The notes: generated by a model from the sequence alone, not told the origin. A stretch of DNA of 38,227 nt from Bacillota bacterium (GCA_030611385.1 JAUWPV010000015.1:1-38227); one strand, 5' to 3'. Positions 23,255-31,734 are shown, numbered from the stretch's first letter. Translations and numbers: made by a program.

Positions 23255-24496
23255 ATGGCAGAAAACAAGAGTATTCGCGAGAAGCGTGAAATTGCTAATA
23301 ATCGAGCAGTCGAGTTAAAAGATACTATAGCTGATTACCGGGAAGCATTAAAAACAATGCCAACCGGATTTAAACGCTGGCCACAAATATTGGAAAACCA
23401 GAACAGAATTAAGGGATATTTTAATGCGTCTGATGAAGATTGGAATAACTGGCACTGGCAATTGAAAAATCGCGTGACCGGCTCTGAAGTTTTAAAAGAG
23501 CTATTACCTTTTGGGAAAAAAGAGTTAGACGAGATTGATCAGGCCGGCTTACTATATCGATGGGCGATTTCTCCTTATTACCTCAGCCTGATCGATCCTG
23601 ATGATTCCGAAGATCCGGTCCGCCAACAATCCATACCATCTTTTCACGAGTATGCGGATCAGAGTGGCTTTGACGATCCAATGAACGAAGAATACACATC
23701 GCCTACTTCCGCTGTGACTCGGCGTTATGCAGATCGCCTGATTATCAAAGTAACCAATCAATGCGCGATGTACTGCCGGCACTGCCAGCGGCGAAGAGCT
23801 ATTGGCGAAAAAGACCTGGCTATGCCACGTGAAGATCTGCAGGAAGCAATCGAATATATCCGTAATAATGAAGAGATACGCGATGTTTTATTAACCGGCG
23901 GAGACGGGTTTATGCTTGATAATCAGACTATCGCCTGGCTTTTAGATGAGTTGGATCAAATACCGCATCTTGAAATAAAGCGCTTTGGTTCGCGTACTCC
24001 GGTTACTATACCGCAGAGAATCGACGATGAGCTCTGTCGCATTTTGTCCGAACACCTACCTCTCTATGTTAATACCCACTTTAACCATCCACTCGAGGTC
24101 ACACCCAGGGCTCAGGAAGCCTGTTTTAAGTTGGCCCGGGTAGGCGTAGGTCTGGGCAATCAGACGGTACTTTTAAAAGGAGTAAACAACGATCCTTTTA
24201 TTATTCGCAAGCTTAACCAGGATTTACTGAAAATCATGGTTAAGCCCTATTATATTTTCCATGCAAAAGCAGTTAAAGGCACATCTCATTTCCGTACCAA
24301 GGTTGAAGAGGGTATCGAGATCATGGAGAAACTACGTGGTTATACTTCCGGTCTGGCGGTACCGGCATTTGTTATTAACGCTCCGCACGGTCTGGGTAAA
24401 ACACCGCTGCTGCCAGAATACCTGGTTAGCAGTGGAAAGGATTATCTCATGATCAGAACCTGGGAAAATAAAGTAATCCGTTATAATAACAAGTAA
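23255..24496 (+). CDS. KamA-family radical SAM aminomutase, probably glutamate 2,3-aminomutase
   Basis: The 413-residue protein carries the radical SAM motif C-x3-C-x2-C (Cys170, Cys174, Cys177), LLTGGDGFML and the PLP lysine (Lys382 in GLGKTPLLPEY). It resembles lysine 2,3-aminomutase throughout. However, the two aspartates that bind the lysine side-chain amine (Asp293 and Asp330 in the Clostridium subterminale enzyme) align with Asn312 (GVNND) and Lys338 (FHAKAVKG). Asn and Lys at these places are what is known of glutamate 2,3-aminomutase, so L-glutamate to beta-glutamate is the likely reaction. GGAGGG spaced nine bases upstream supports the ATG at 23255; a TTG at 23237 is in frame but unlikely. 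No ablB acetyltransferase lies beside it. Confidence 0.85.
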   Translation: MAENKSIREKREIANNRAVELKDTIADYREALKTMPTGFKRWPQILENQNRIKGYFNASDEDWNNWHWQLKNRVTGSEVLKELLPFGKKELDEIDQAGLLYRWAISPYYLSLIDPDDSEDPVRQQSIPSFHEYADQSGFDDPMNEEYTSPTSAVTRRYADRLIIKVTNQCAMYCRHCQRRRAIGEKDLAMPREDLQEAIEYIRNNEEIRDVLLTGGDGFMLDNQTIAWLLDELDQIPHLEIKRFGSRTPVTIPQRIDDELCRILSEHLPLYVNTHFNHPLEVTPRAQEACFKLARVGVGLGNQTVLLKGVNNDPFIIRKLNQDLLKIMVKPYYIFHAKAVKGTSHFRTKVEEGIEIMEKLRGYTSGLAVPAFVINAPHGLGKTPLLPEYLVSSGKDYLMIRTWENKVIRYNNK

Positions 24497-24610
24497 ACTT
24501 ATTCAAGCCGCTTGATCAACTTGCTTAGGATGGTCATTGATTTGCCAGGTATAATATCAAACAGGCCGCTTCTTCTTGTGCAGATACAAGCGGGATTAAC
24601 TCCCGACAAA

Positions 24611-25672
24611 TTAGCCTTTCAGGAATTCAAGAACTTTCTTCCACTCCACATATTTTTCGATTGTGTTTTTAACAAGTTCAATTGTGCCCTTGTTCTGCGG
24701 ATGTATACTGCGGTAGACACTATGCAGGTTTTCGATTGTGGTATAAGTGTCTTCATGCACCAATATTACGGGCACTCCTTTTTCCTCGGCACGGGAAAGA
24801 ACCCGGATATCAGGGTAGAGGCCGCCGGTAAATATAATTACTGAAGTGCTTGTTTCCAGAGCCGTTAAAGCCATGTCGCTGCGATCACCGCCGGTGATCA
24901 GGGCCTTGTTCGGTGCTCTGCGTAGATAACCGAGAGCACTTTCAATAGTCATTGTTCCGATAACAACCTCTTCAACAAGGCGGTTCATATGTTCCGGAGC
25001 AGCCAGAATCTCACCCTGCAGAACATCGTAAAACTCAGCCACAGTGGGCGACGATATTTCGACCTGGCGGGGAATTACACCGAGTACCCGGAAGCCTTTT
25101 TCTTCTACCAGCGGTTTGTAGATGCTGTTACTTTTATTCCATTGGGTTTGTGAAACATTATTAAAGATGCAGCCGATCACAGGTATTTTATACGACGACC
25201 ATAAATCAAGGTAGAACAAATTTTGATCAAGATGAAAATCATCATCGGCCCTGATAACCGGTAAAACTACCGCTCCGAGCTTAGAAGCCAGGTTGAAGTC
25301 GTCCAAGCCCTGGTTGTGACCGACAAAGGGTTCAATACTGCCGTCAATAAGGACCACATCAAAATTTATCGAACACTGTTCGAATGCCTTTTCGATGCGG
25401 GGGTAAAAATACTGGTTATCTTTCATAAATCTGGCGGTCAGGTAGTGTGAGTTTATGGTTATCGGGGAAATAGTTTCACTGGCAAAGGGCAGATTTAGCA
25501 CTTCCCGCATCAGCGCCACATCATCATCATCTTTTTTAACTGTTCCCTTACGAAAACCAATCGGCTTAAAGTAAGATACCTTAAGGCCTTCTTCCCGCAG
25601 CTTTAAGCCAATTCCCAGGGCGGCTGCAGTTTTACCTCCACCTGCTTTTCCGGAAAAATAAATCGCTTTCAC
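24611..25672 (-). CDS. P-loop NTPase with DRTGG domain (Pta N-terminal-like)
   Basis: Residues 1-210 resemble the dethiobiotin-synthetase/CobQ-like P-loop fold found at the N-terminus of some phosphotransacetylases. The Walker A motif is SGKAGGGKT near residue 7. The C-terminal third holds a DRTGG domain, with ALITGGDRSDMALTALE and FTGGLYPD. The catalytic phosphotransacetylase domain is absent. The GTG at 25672 has GAGGTGAT just upstream. An in-frame ATG at 25708 would overlap the preceding gene and add 12 residues. It lies 19 bases behind the ADP-forming acyl-CoA synthetase, and the two are surely cotranscribed. A regulatory or assembly role in acetate/acetyl-CoA metabolism is inferred from this context only. 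Confidence 0.82.
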   Translation of the reverse strand: MKAIYFSGKAGGGKTAAALGIGLKLREEGLKVSYFKPIGFRKGTVKKDDDDVALMREVLNLPFASETISPITINSHYLTARFMKDNQYFYPRIEKAFEQCSINFDVVLIDGSIEPFVGHNQGLDDFNLASKLGAVVLPVIRADDDFHLDQNLFYLDLWSSYKIPVIGCIFNNVSQTQWNKSNSIYKPLVEEKGFRVLGVIPRQVEISSPTVAEFYDVLQGEILAAPEHMNRLVEEVVIGTMTIESALGYLRRAPNKALITGGDRSDMALTALETSTSVIIFTGGLYPDIRVLSRAEEKGVPVILVHEDTYTTIENLHSVYRSIHPQNKGTIELVKNTIEKYVEWKKVLEFLKG

Positions 25673-25691
25673 TGTGATCACCTCGTTAAAC

Positions 25692-27806
25692 TTATTCTTT
25701 CTTCTCAATCGTTATCTTAACATCAAGAGCAGTTGCGCCATGAGTATGAACTCTAACCGGGTTGATATCCATCTCAGTAATTTCTTCAAAATCAGTTACC
25801 AGTCGAGCGGTCCTGAGTATTGCAGCGGTCAGAGTTTCTAGATCGGCCGGTTTTTTACCGCGGTAGCCTTTTAACAGGGTGTAGGCCTTTGTTTCCGAGA
25901 TCATTTTCTTAACTTCTTCCTCAGTAACTAGTGCGGAAGCGAGACGAAAGGTGACATCCTCGATCAGGTTTACATATATACCGCCCAGGCCAAAAACCAG
26001 TAGCGGTCCAAACTGAATGTCACGGGACATTCCGATAATAACTTCAACTCCGTCATCAACCATGCTCTGGACTTCCACCCCATAAACAGGAGCATCCGGT
26101 AAAAAATAGCTGACCTTTTCAATGATCCGCCGGAAGGCTTTTTTAACATCATCTTCGCCATGGAGGCCAATTTCCACTCCACCAACGTCTGTTTTATGGG
26201 CGATGCGGGGTGATGATATTTTCAGGACAACCGGCAGGCCAATATTTCGGCTTATTTGGCAAGCCTCTTCTTCAGTTCTGGCCAGATAACTTCGGCTGAC
26301 GGGAATGCCATATGCTGCCATAACTGCGGATGCTTCATGGCCCAAGAGGACAACACGGTGGTCAGCAAGTACATCATTCATGATTTTGCGGACTGCAGTG
26401 CAGTCAATTCCAGACAGGTTTACAGGAGCGGGTGGATGGATATTCCTGATATATTCGGCGTAGTTGAACATTCCCTGCAGTGAACGAACAGAAGGCTCCG
26501 GAAAAGTGAAGGTGGGAACAGCATTTTCTATTAAATAGTTTTTACCCTCAGCTAAAGTTTTACCGCCCATATAGACAGCCATTACCGGTTTAGTTGAATA
26601 TCTGTTTTTAAGGGTAACAATTGTTTCAGCTGTTTTTTCCGGCTCAGTAACTGCTGCCGGGCAGAGCAGAACCAGCGCGCTGTCCACACTTTGATCTTCA
26701 AGAACGGCCTCGATCGCAAAGTGATAGCGATCGTTTTTAGCATCGCCGATAATATCAACCGGGTTATAAATATTGGCTTCTGCGGGAAGATTGTTACGCA
26801 GCTTGTCAATGGTGTCCTTAGTAAAACGAGCCATTTTCAGTCCATATTTTTCAACAGCATCAGTAGCGACAATGGCCGGGCCGCCGGCATTGGTAACGAT
26901 GGCTACTCTGGATTGCCGGGGAAGAGGAAGGGTAGAAAAAGCTCTGGCCAGGTCAAAGAGTTCGCTTATACTATCAGCCCGCAAAACACCGCACTGTTTA
27001 AAGGCTGTTTCGTAAGCACGGTCGCTGCCGGCTAGCGCGCCGGTATGAGAACTGGCAGCCTGGGCTCCGGCGCTGCTGGTGCCCGATTTTAAAATGATAA
27101 TTGGTTTATGTTTGCTGGCCTCAGAGCAAACTTCGATAAAGCGCTTGCCGTCAGCAATATCCTCGACGTAGCAGAGAATAACCTTGGTTTGCGGATCGGC
27201 GGCGCAGCTTTCAATAAAATCAACTTCTGTTAAATCGGCTTTATTGCCAAGGCTGATGAAACGAGAAAAACCGATGCCCATTTCAAAACTCCAGTCGAGA
27301 ATTGATACCAGCATGGCACCGCTTTGTGAGATAAAAGATATATTGCCTTCGTCGGGGAAGCCTTTGGCGAAAGATGCATTGAGCGGCGTATGGGTATCCA
27401 TCAGGCCGACACAATTTGGACCGAGCATTCGCATATTGTAACGGTGGCAGATCTCCAGAAGCTGTTGTTCCTGTTTTAAACCATCTTTACCGATCTCTTT
27501 GAATCCGGCCGTAATGACGACCAAGCCTTTAACGCCTGCCTCGCCGCATTCTTCGGCTACCTGGATTGACCGTGAAACCGGAACGGAGATCACTGCCTGG
27601 TCAATCGGTGCACCGATCTCCTGTATTGATCGGTAGCATTTGTACCCGGCAATTTCATCCTCGTGAGGATTGACAGGGTAGATGTCTCCCGGGAAGCCGC
27701 TTTTGATAATGTTATCCAGAATGGCAAAGCCTATTTTTTGCGGCGAGCGAGATGCCCCAATGACTGCGATATGCTTGGGTTCAAATAAGAAGTTCAATTT
27801 ACTCAT
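25692..27806 (-). CDS. ADP-forming acyl-CoA (acetyl-CoA) synthetase, fused alpha and beta subunits
   Basis: Enzymes of this family convert acyl-CoA, ADP and phosphate to acid, CoA and ATP, conserving energy in anaerobes. The 704-residue protein starts with a CoA-binding domain (VIGASRSPQKIGFAIL, residues 15-30), followed by the ligase domains carrying the phosphorylated His254 in ASSHTGALAGSDRAYE. The C-terminal part (about 485-704) is an ATP-grasp beta subunit, with GLPVVLKISSP and VGGVEIGL. Archaeal enzymes often have separate subunits; this is the fused bacterial form. The ATG follows AAAGGG. A weak minus-strand promoter (TATAAT at 27902-27897, poor -35) is possible. The acyl substrate is not determined; acetate or a branched acid are both plausible. 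Confidence 0.92.
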   Translation of the reverse strand: MSKLNFLFEPKHIAVIGASRSPQKIGFAILDNIIKSGFPGDIYPVNPHEDEIAGYKCYRSIQEIGAPIDQAVISVPVSRSIQVAEECGEAGVKGLVVITAGFKEIGKDGLKQEQQLLEICHRYNMRMLGPNCVGLMDTHTPLNASFAKGFPDEGNISFISQSGAMLVSILDWSFEMGIGFSRFISLGNKADLTEVDFIESCAADPQTKVILCYVEDIADGKRFIEVCSEASKHKPIIILKSGTSSAGAQAASSHTGALAGSDRAYETAFKQCGVLRADSISELFDLARAFSTLPLPRQSRVAIVTNAGGPAIVATDAVEKYGLKMARFTKDTIDKLRNNLPAEANIYNPVDIIGDAKNDRYHFAIEAVLEDQSVDSALVLLCPAAVTEPEKTAETIVTLKNRYSTKPVMAVYMGGKTLAEGKNYLIENAVPTFTFPEPSVRSLQGMFNYAEYIRNIHPPAPVNLSGIDCTAVRKIMNDVLADHRVVLLGHEASAVMAAYGIPVSRSYLARTEEEACQISRNIGLPVVLKISSPRIAHKTDVGGVEIGLHGEDDVKKAFRRIIEKVSYFLPDAPVYGVEVQSMVDDGVEVIIGMSRDIQFGPLLVFGLGGIYVNLIEDVTFRLASALVTEEEVKKMISETKAYTLLKGYRGKKPADLETLTAAILRTARLVTDFEEITEMDINPVRVHTHGATALDVKITIEKKE

Positions 27807-27954
27807 GGCAGAAATACCCTTTAAAATTTGATTTAAATATATGGTGCGCTTGTAAACGAGTTTTCAATTATCATCTGTATGATTGTTCACCATCTTATTA
27901 TATACTATACAATATAAAAGATAAAAATGGTGCTAAATTATTTCCCTGCGTTCA

Positions 27955-27982
27955 TTGACTTTTAGATAATTTTTGTTACAAT
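27955..27982 (+). promoter_or_regulatory. Sigma-A promoter for speD-speE-ndk
   Basis: TTGACT (27955-27960) and TACAAT (27977-27982) are spaced by 16 bases. Transcription would start near 27989, leaving about 40 bases of leader before speD. It lies in the 223-base divergent region between the acyl-CoA synthetase and speD. Confidence 0.75.
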
Positions 27983-28029
27983 GTATTTTGACGAATTTTT
28001 AAAAAACTGGTTACAAGGAGGTATTAAAG

Positions 28030-28416
28030 ATGAGCGCTTTAGGCCGTCATATTTTGGCTGAATTATACGGCTGTCCACCAGAGATATTGTGTGATCTCGA
28101 TCAAATAAAAGAGCACATGGTGGCAGCCGCTCATGAAGCTGGGGCTGATGTTAGGGAAGCCGTATTCCATCAGTTTTCACCCCAGGGCGTCAGTGGCGTA
28201 GTAGTTATTTCAGAATCTCACCTGGCAATTCACACCTGGCCCGAATTCGGTTACGCTGCTGTTGACGTTTTCACCTGTGGTCAAACCGTTAATCCATGGG
28301 TGTCCTGTAACTACTTAAAACATGTTTTTTCAGCCCAGAATATGTCGGCTCGGGAAATCAAGCGCGGCATATTTGATGTCCAGTTGGAACATAAACCGGT
28401 GGCCAGTTACGGATAG
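28030..28416 (+). CDS. speD: S-adenosylmethionine decarboxylase proenzyme
   Basis: This pyruvoyl enzyme decarboxylates SAM to provide the aminopropyl donor for polyamine synthesis. The 128-residue protein is the short B. subtilis-type (SpeH). The proenzyme self-cleaves between Glu62 and Ser63 ([10 protein letters not shown]); Ser63 becomes the pyruvoyl group. His68 and Cys83 (FTCG), needed for processing and catalysis, are present. AAGGAGG at 28015-28021 gives an excellent start. speE follows after 20 bases. Confidence 0.97.
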   Translation: MSALGRHILAELYGCPPEILCDLDQIKEHMVAAAHEAGADVREAVFHQFSPQGVSGVVVISESHLAIHTWPEFGYAAVDVFTCGQTVNPWVSCNYLKHVFSAQNMSAREIKRGIFDVQLEHKPVASYG

Positions 28417-28436
28417 CAGCCAAGGAGTTCGGAATT

Positions 28437-29345
28437 ATGCCAAATGAAGAGTATAAATGGTTTGTCGAACATACTTCTCCAGGCACAACCCATATGTTTG
28501 GCGTTAAAAATGTCCTGAAAAGTTTCCGGACGAAATTTCAACAGGTTGAGATAGTCGATACAGTTTCATTTGGTCGAGCCTTGATTCTGGATGGTAAGAT
28601 TCAGTCTTCCGAGTATGATGAATATATCTATCATGAAGCACTGGTACATCCAGTAATGCTGATGTGCCCTGCGCCTCGCTGTGTCCTTGTAATCGGTGGA
28701 GGAGAAGGAGCTACCCTGCGTGAAGTTCTCAGACACCCGATGGTTGAAAAGCTGGTTATGGTTGATCTCGATCAGGAAGTGGTAGAACATTGCCAGGAAT
28801 ACCTGGCAAACTGGCACCAGGGCAGTTTTGAAGATAAGCGCGTGGAACTGGTTTATGCAGATGCCAGAGATTATCTTGAAAACAACAGTACGCTCTTTGA
28901 TGTAATTATCAGCGATGTTCCGGAACCGGTTGAAAAGGGTCCGGCTTTGAAACTCTTTACAAAACAATATTTCAGTTTGATTAAAAAGCGTCTTTCCGGT
29001 AAAGGGGTTTTCGCCCTTCAGGCTGGTGATTACTCTCTACCTTATATCGATGCACACTGTGCCATATATAACACTATCCAAAAGGCCATTCCTTTTGTGC
29101 GATCTTACAGGGCTTTTGTGCCCTCATTCAACACTGAATGGGGTTTTATAATTGTTTCACCACAACTCGGTGCGTTGCCCTCTCCCGATCAGTTTGAAAA
29201 GCTGATTGAAATAAGGAATCTAAGCTTAAAATATTTTGACGGAGAAACATCAGCCGGCATGTTTTCGCTACCCAGGGATATTCGTAAACGGCTAAAAGAA
29301 GAAACAAGGGTTATCGATGATCAGAATCTTTTAACAATTTATTAA
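28437..29345 (+). CDS. speE: Aminopropyltransferase (spermidine synthase family)
   Basis: The enzyme transfers an aminopropyl group from decarboxylated SAM to a polyamine. The 302-residue protein has the N-terminal beta domain and a Rossmann domain with VIGGGEGATLREVLRH (87-91 is GGGEG), the acidic VMVDLDQEVV and DARDYL. The catalytic loop, usually DSTDP or DSSDP, reads DVPEP here: Asp160 is kept but the second Asp is Glu163. The following VEKGPALKLFTKQYF also resembles thermospermine-synthase loops. The acceptor could therefore be putrescine, agmatine or spermidine. AAGGAG precedes the ATG. Confidence 0.92.
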   Translation: MPNEEYKWFVEHTSPGTTHMFGVKNVLKSFRTKFQQVEIVDTVSFGRALILDGKIQSSEYDEYIYHEALVHPVMLMCPAPRCVLVIGGGEGATLREVLRHPMVEKLVMVDLDQEVVEHCQEYLANWHQGSFEDKRVELVYADARDYLENNSTLFDVIISDVPEPVEKGPALKLFTKQYFSLIKKRLSGKGVFALQAGDYSLPYIDAHCAIYNTIQKAIPFVRSYRAFVPSFNTEWGFIIVSPQLGALPSPDQFEKLIEIRNLSLKYFDGETSAGMFSLPRDIRKRLKEETRVIDDQNLLTIY

Positions 29346-29369
29346 GCAGTGAACAGGGAGAATGTGAAA

Positions 29370-29828
29370 ATGAATATAAGAGAACGGACTTTTTTGATGG
29401 TTAAACCTGACGGCGTTCAGCGTGCACTGATTGGCAGCATTATCAGCCGGATGGAACAAAAGGGACTGAAACTGGTAGCGATGAAATTGATGCAGATTAC
29501 TCCGGATTTGGCGGTCCGACATTACGGGGAACACAAGGGAAAACCTTTTTATGAAGGACTTATAGAGTTTATTACTTCTTCTCCGGTTGTTGCCATGATA
29601 TGGGAAGGCGACGATGTTATCGAGATGGTCAGAACACTGATCGGAGCGACTGATCCCCGGGAAGCGGTTCCCGGCAGTATACGCGGTGACCTGGCTGTAT
29701 TTACCGGCAAAAACATAGTGCACGGCTCAGATTCTCTGGCCAGCGCAAAAAGAGAAATCGGCCTGTTTTTTGGTGAAGAAGAACTCTGTTCATACCGCCT
29801 GCCCCATGAAGAATCTCTATACGAATAG
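29370..29828 (+). CDS. ndk: Nucleoside diphosphate kinase
   Basis: Ndk equilibrates nucleoside di- and triphosphates through a phosphohistidine. From the ATG at 29370 the protein has 152 residues and begins [24 protein letters not shown] lies about ten bases upstream. A GTG at 29349 would add seven residues not seen in the family. The active-site His118 is in NIVHGSDS. The gene follows speE by 24 bases and is followed by a terminator, so it closes the polyamine operon. Confidence 0.96.
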   Translation: MNIRERTFLMVKPDGVQRALIGSIISRMEQKGLKLVAMKLMQITPDLAVRHYGEHKGKPFYEGLIEFITSSPVVAMIWEGDDVIEMVRTLIGATDPREAVPGSIRGDLAVFTGKNIVHGSDSLASAKREIGLFFGEEELCSYRLPHEESLYE

Positions 29829-29855
29829 AATAAAACCTGACTTGATTGATATTTT

Positions 29856-29883
29856 AAAAAGCGGCTTGTAAAAGTCGTTTTTT
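29856..29883 (+). terminator. Intrinsic terminator after ndk
   Basis: AAAAAGCGGCTT (29856-29867) pairs with AAGTCGTTTTTT (29872-29883) through two G-U wobbles, with a four-base loop. The U-run at the end completes it. Confidence 0.7.
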
Positions 29884-29885
29884 AA

Positions 29886-29914
29886 TTGCATTTTATAGAC
29901 AAGTCGTGTATAAT
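29886..29914 (+). promoter_or_regulatory. Sigma-A promoter of the cysteine-rich/ferredoxin operon
   Basis: TTGCAT (29886-29891) and a perfect TATAAT (29909-29914) have a 17-base spacer. The predicted start, near 29921, falls inside a candidate Rrf2 operator (29914-29938). Confidence 0.8.
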
Positions 29915-29938
29915 TATAACCAAGTAGGTTAGTAATAT
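29914..29938. promoter_or_regulatory. Candidate Rrf2 operator (imperfect)
   Basis: TTATAACCAA (29914-29923) and TTAGTAATAT (29929-29938) match the arms of the perfect palindrome upstream of rrf2 at 8/10 and 9/10 positions. The spacer here is five bases rather than one, which weakens the case. The site covers the transcription start of the ferredoxin operon, a position suited to repression. Confidence 0.45.
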
Positions 29939-29956
29939 AAGAGAGAGGGAATATGA

Positions 29957-30553
29957 ATGTTTACTCAAAAATGCCCAGGCCAGGATATGCGTTATTGGAC
30001 AGCAGCGGATGTTCATGAAGAAAAATGCCCTCAGTGCGGCGAAATGATTGAATTCTTTAAGACTGATGTACGACTTCGCTGCCGCAGTTGTAAAACACGA
30101 GTGGCAAACAGCCACTTCAACATGGGCTGCGCTCAGTGGTGTGCCTATGCCGAACAGTGCCTGGGGACTGGTGCAAGGGGGCTCAGGAAGAAACCTTTGC
30201 GCACTATCCTTGAAGAAGAGGTGGATCGCCTGGCGCAAGATCTTCCGGACGAGGTGGCCAGAATAAAAGAGAAAATCGACAGAGCTGAAGAGATCTGCCG
30301 TACCAAAGAAATCGACATATTGCCGGTGATTGCCGCTATCGTGATTATATCGTTAATGAAGTTGGATCGTCTGACCGATGAAGTATCTTTTTTGGAGAAC
30401 CTGGACAACGATCATGCACTACCCCGGGAGGCGATCAATGTGACCCTGGCTCTGGTTAAAAATTTCTTAAACGGCGAACCTCTATGTGAATTGGATAGAA
30501 TTCTCGAAGAAATAATACAGACATGTCTATATGAAGCGAGAGGTTGTAAATGA
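29957..30553 (+). CDS. Cysteine-rich zinc-ribbon-like protein
   Basis: The 198-residue protein has eight cysteines in its first 68 residues: Cys6, a CPQC pair (24, 27), CRSC (42, 45), and GCAQWCAYAEQC (58, 62, 68). The central four look like a zinc ribbon. The last three, with Cys6, could hold a metal or Fe-S cluster. Residues about 80-195 are helical and carry no catalytic motif I recognise, although related clostridial proteins are sometimes named phosphohydrolases. GAGAGGGA precedes the ATG by six bases. The stop overlaps the next gene by four bases (ATGA), so it is tightly coupled to the ferredoxin-like protein. Function is unknown. Confidence 0.78.
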   Translation: MFTQKCPGQDMRYWTAADVHEEKCPQCGEMIEFFKTDVRLRCRSCKTRVANSHFNMGCAQWCAYAEQCLGTGARGLRKKPLRTILEEEVDRLAQDLPDEVARIKEKIDRAEEICRTKEIDILPVIAAIVIISLMKLDRLTDEVSFLENLDNDHALPREAINVTLALVKNFLNGEPLCELDRILEEIIQTCLYEARGCK

Positions 30554-31299
30554 TGGATAAGGCAATGCGTAAAATTGTATTTATCGATGAAAACAAATGT
30601 GACGGATGCGGTCTCTGCATTCCTTCCTGTGTGGAAGGAGCTTTGCAGATCGTTGACGGTAAGGCGCGGTTGGTCAAAGATGTCTACTGTGACGGATTGG
30701 GCAACTGTCTCGGTGAATGTCCTCAGGATGCGATCGCCATTATTGAGCGCGAAGCTGAACCGTTTGACGAAGAAGCGGTTGAAGAATATTTGAAGAGCAC
30801 AACCGGGAAAAGTGTACTGAAAGAAGAGATTGTCTGTGCCGGATGTGCAGCAGTGGCTGAACAGTTTGTCAAACCGGAAGATCGAAGGGTAGTTAATAAA
30901 AAAGAATCAGATTACCCCGGCAACTGCTCTGAAGCAGAGCTGAGCCACTGGCCGGTCCAACTGCATCTGGTATCTCCGGAAGCGCGCTTTTTGCAGGATC
31001 ACGATCTGTTAATAGCCGCCGACTGCGTTCCTTTTGCTTATGCTGATTTTCATCGTCGTTTTCTGGCTGGACGTTCGCTGGTTATCGGCTGCCCTAAACT
31101 TGATGATGTGGATGCTTATCATCAAAAACTAGTTGAAATATTTAAACGTAACAAACTGAAAAGTATTACCCTGGTTCACATGGAAGTAGGCTGCTGTTTC
31201 GGCATATCACGGTTGGTCCGTTCTGCGTTAGAGAAATCAGGAGCAGTTATCCCGCTGGAAGAAATAATTGTCGGGGTTGACGGTAAGATTAAGGAGTAG
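30550..31299 (+). CDS. Ferredoxin-like 4Fe-4S protein with extra cysteine domain
   Basis: The 249-residue protein starts with a ferredoxin domain. The first cluster site is canonical: Cys17, Cys20, Cys23 and Cys27 (CDGCGLCIPSC). The second has irregular spacing, Cys47, Cys53 and Cys57 in YCDGLGNCLGECP, as seen in this family. A further CAGC pair (96, 99) follows. The C-terminal half contains ADCVPFAYADFH, IGCPKLDD and MEVGCCFGISRL, which could form another metal site. Such proteins are found in anaerobes, often near hybrid-cluster or stress-response genes, but their partners are not defined. The convergent Rrf2 gene ends 22 bases away. Confidence 0.85.
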   Translation: MMDKAMRKIVFIDENKCDGCGLCIPSCVEGALQIVDGKARLVKDVYCDGLGNCLGECPQDAIAIIEREAEPFDEEAVEEYLKSTTGKSVLKEEIVCAGCAAVAEQFVKPEDRRVVNKKESDYPGNCSEAELSHWPVQLHLVSPEARFLQDHDLLIAADCVPFAYADFHRRFLAGRSLVIGCPKLDDVDAYHQKLVEIFKRNKLKSITLVHMEVGCCFGISRLVRSALEKSGAVIPLEEIIVGVDGKIKE

Positions 31300-31320
31300 T
31301 TCAGTGAAGCGGTTTCAAAA

Positions 31321-31734
31321 CTAACGGCTTTCTGTTACTGCTTCGGATAGTTGTTTTATGGTTACTCTCTCGAGAACGGAGAGCATACTCAGCTGGGCTT
31401 CTGACCAGATATCTCTTAAGGAGCAGTGGGTTTTATCTTGACAGGGGTTAGCGTTGAAGAGGCAGCGAGTGATACCCATTGGGCCGTCTATCTTTTCAAT
31501 TACCTGTTTAAGGTTGATTGATACCGGGTCAACATTAAGCTTAATCCCTCCGGAAGGGCCGCGTGTACCGCTGGTCCAGCCGGCTTCCTTTAACAGAGCG
31601 AGCAGCTGAACAACCAGATTGCCTGGAATTGAACGTTTCCGGGCAATTGCTTTACTGGTTATGATGGTCCCCCGGGGATGAGAAGCCAATTCAGCTAAAA
31701 TAATAATGGCATATTCAGCTTTTTTAGTAATCAT
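31321..31734 (-). CDS. Rrf2-family transcriptional regulator with IscR-type cysteines
   Basis: The 137-residue protein has the Rrf2 winged helix-turn-helix (MITKKAEYAIIILAELA and IPGNLVVQLLALLKEAGW, with GPSGGIKL as wing). The three cluster-ligand cysteines are Cys91, Cys98 and Cys104 (RCLFNANPCQDKTHC). These positions nearly match E. coli IscR (92, 98, 104), so an Fe-S-sensing role like IscR or NsrR is likely. AAGGA lies about ten bases before the ATG. Its own promoter is overlapped by a perfect palindrome, which indicates autoregulation. The convergent Fe-S operon and the neighbouring 31910 gene are the likely targets. Confidence 0.9.
   Translation of the reverse strand: MITKKAEYAIIILAELASHPRGTIITSKAIARKRSIPGNLVVQLLALLKEAGWTSGTRGPSGGIKLNVDPVSINLKQVIEKIDGPMGITRCLFNANPCQDKTHCSLRDIWSEAQLSMLSVLERVTIKQLSEAVTESR

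Noticed and set aside
23255-24496. Annotation as lysine 2,3-aminomutase
   Set aside because: The two lysine-recognising aspartates are replaced by Asn and Lys, so a glutamate-type enzyme fits better.
24512-24844. Plus-strand open frame of 110 codons
   Set aside because: It lies almost wholly opposite the end of the well-supported minus-strand P-loop/DRTGG gene and has no family features.
27841-27946. Repeated ATGGTG/CACCAT words in the acyl-CoA synthetase-speD gap
   Set aside because: The copies are only six bases long and irregularly spaced; no consistent hairpin or operator emerges.
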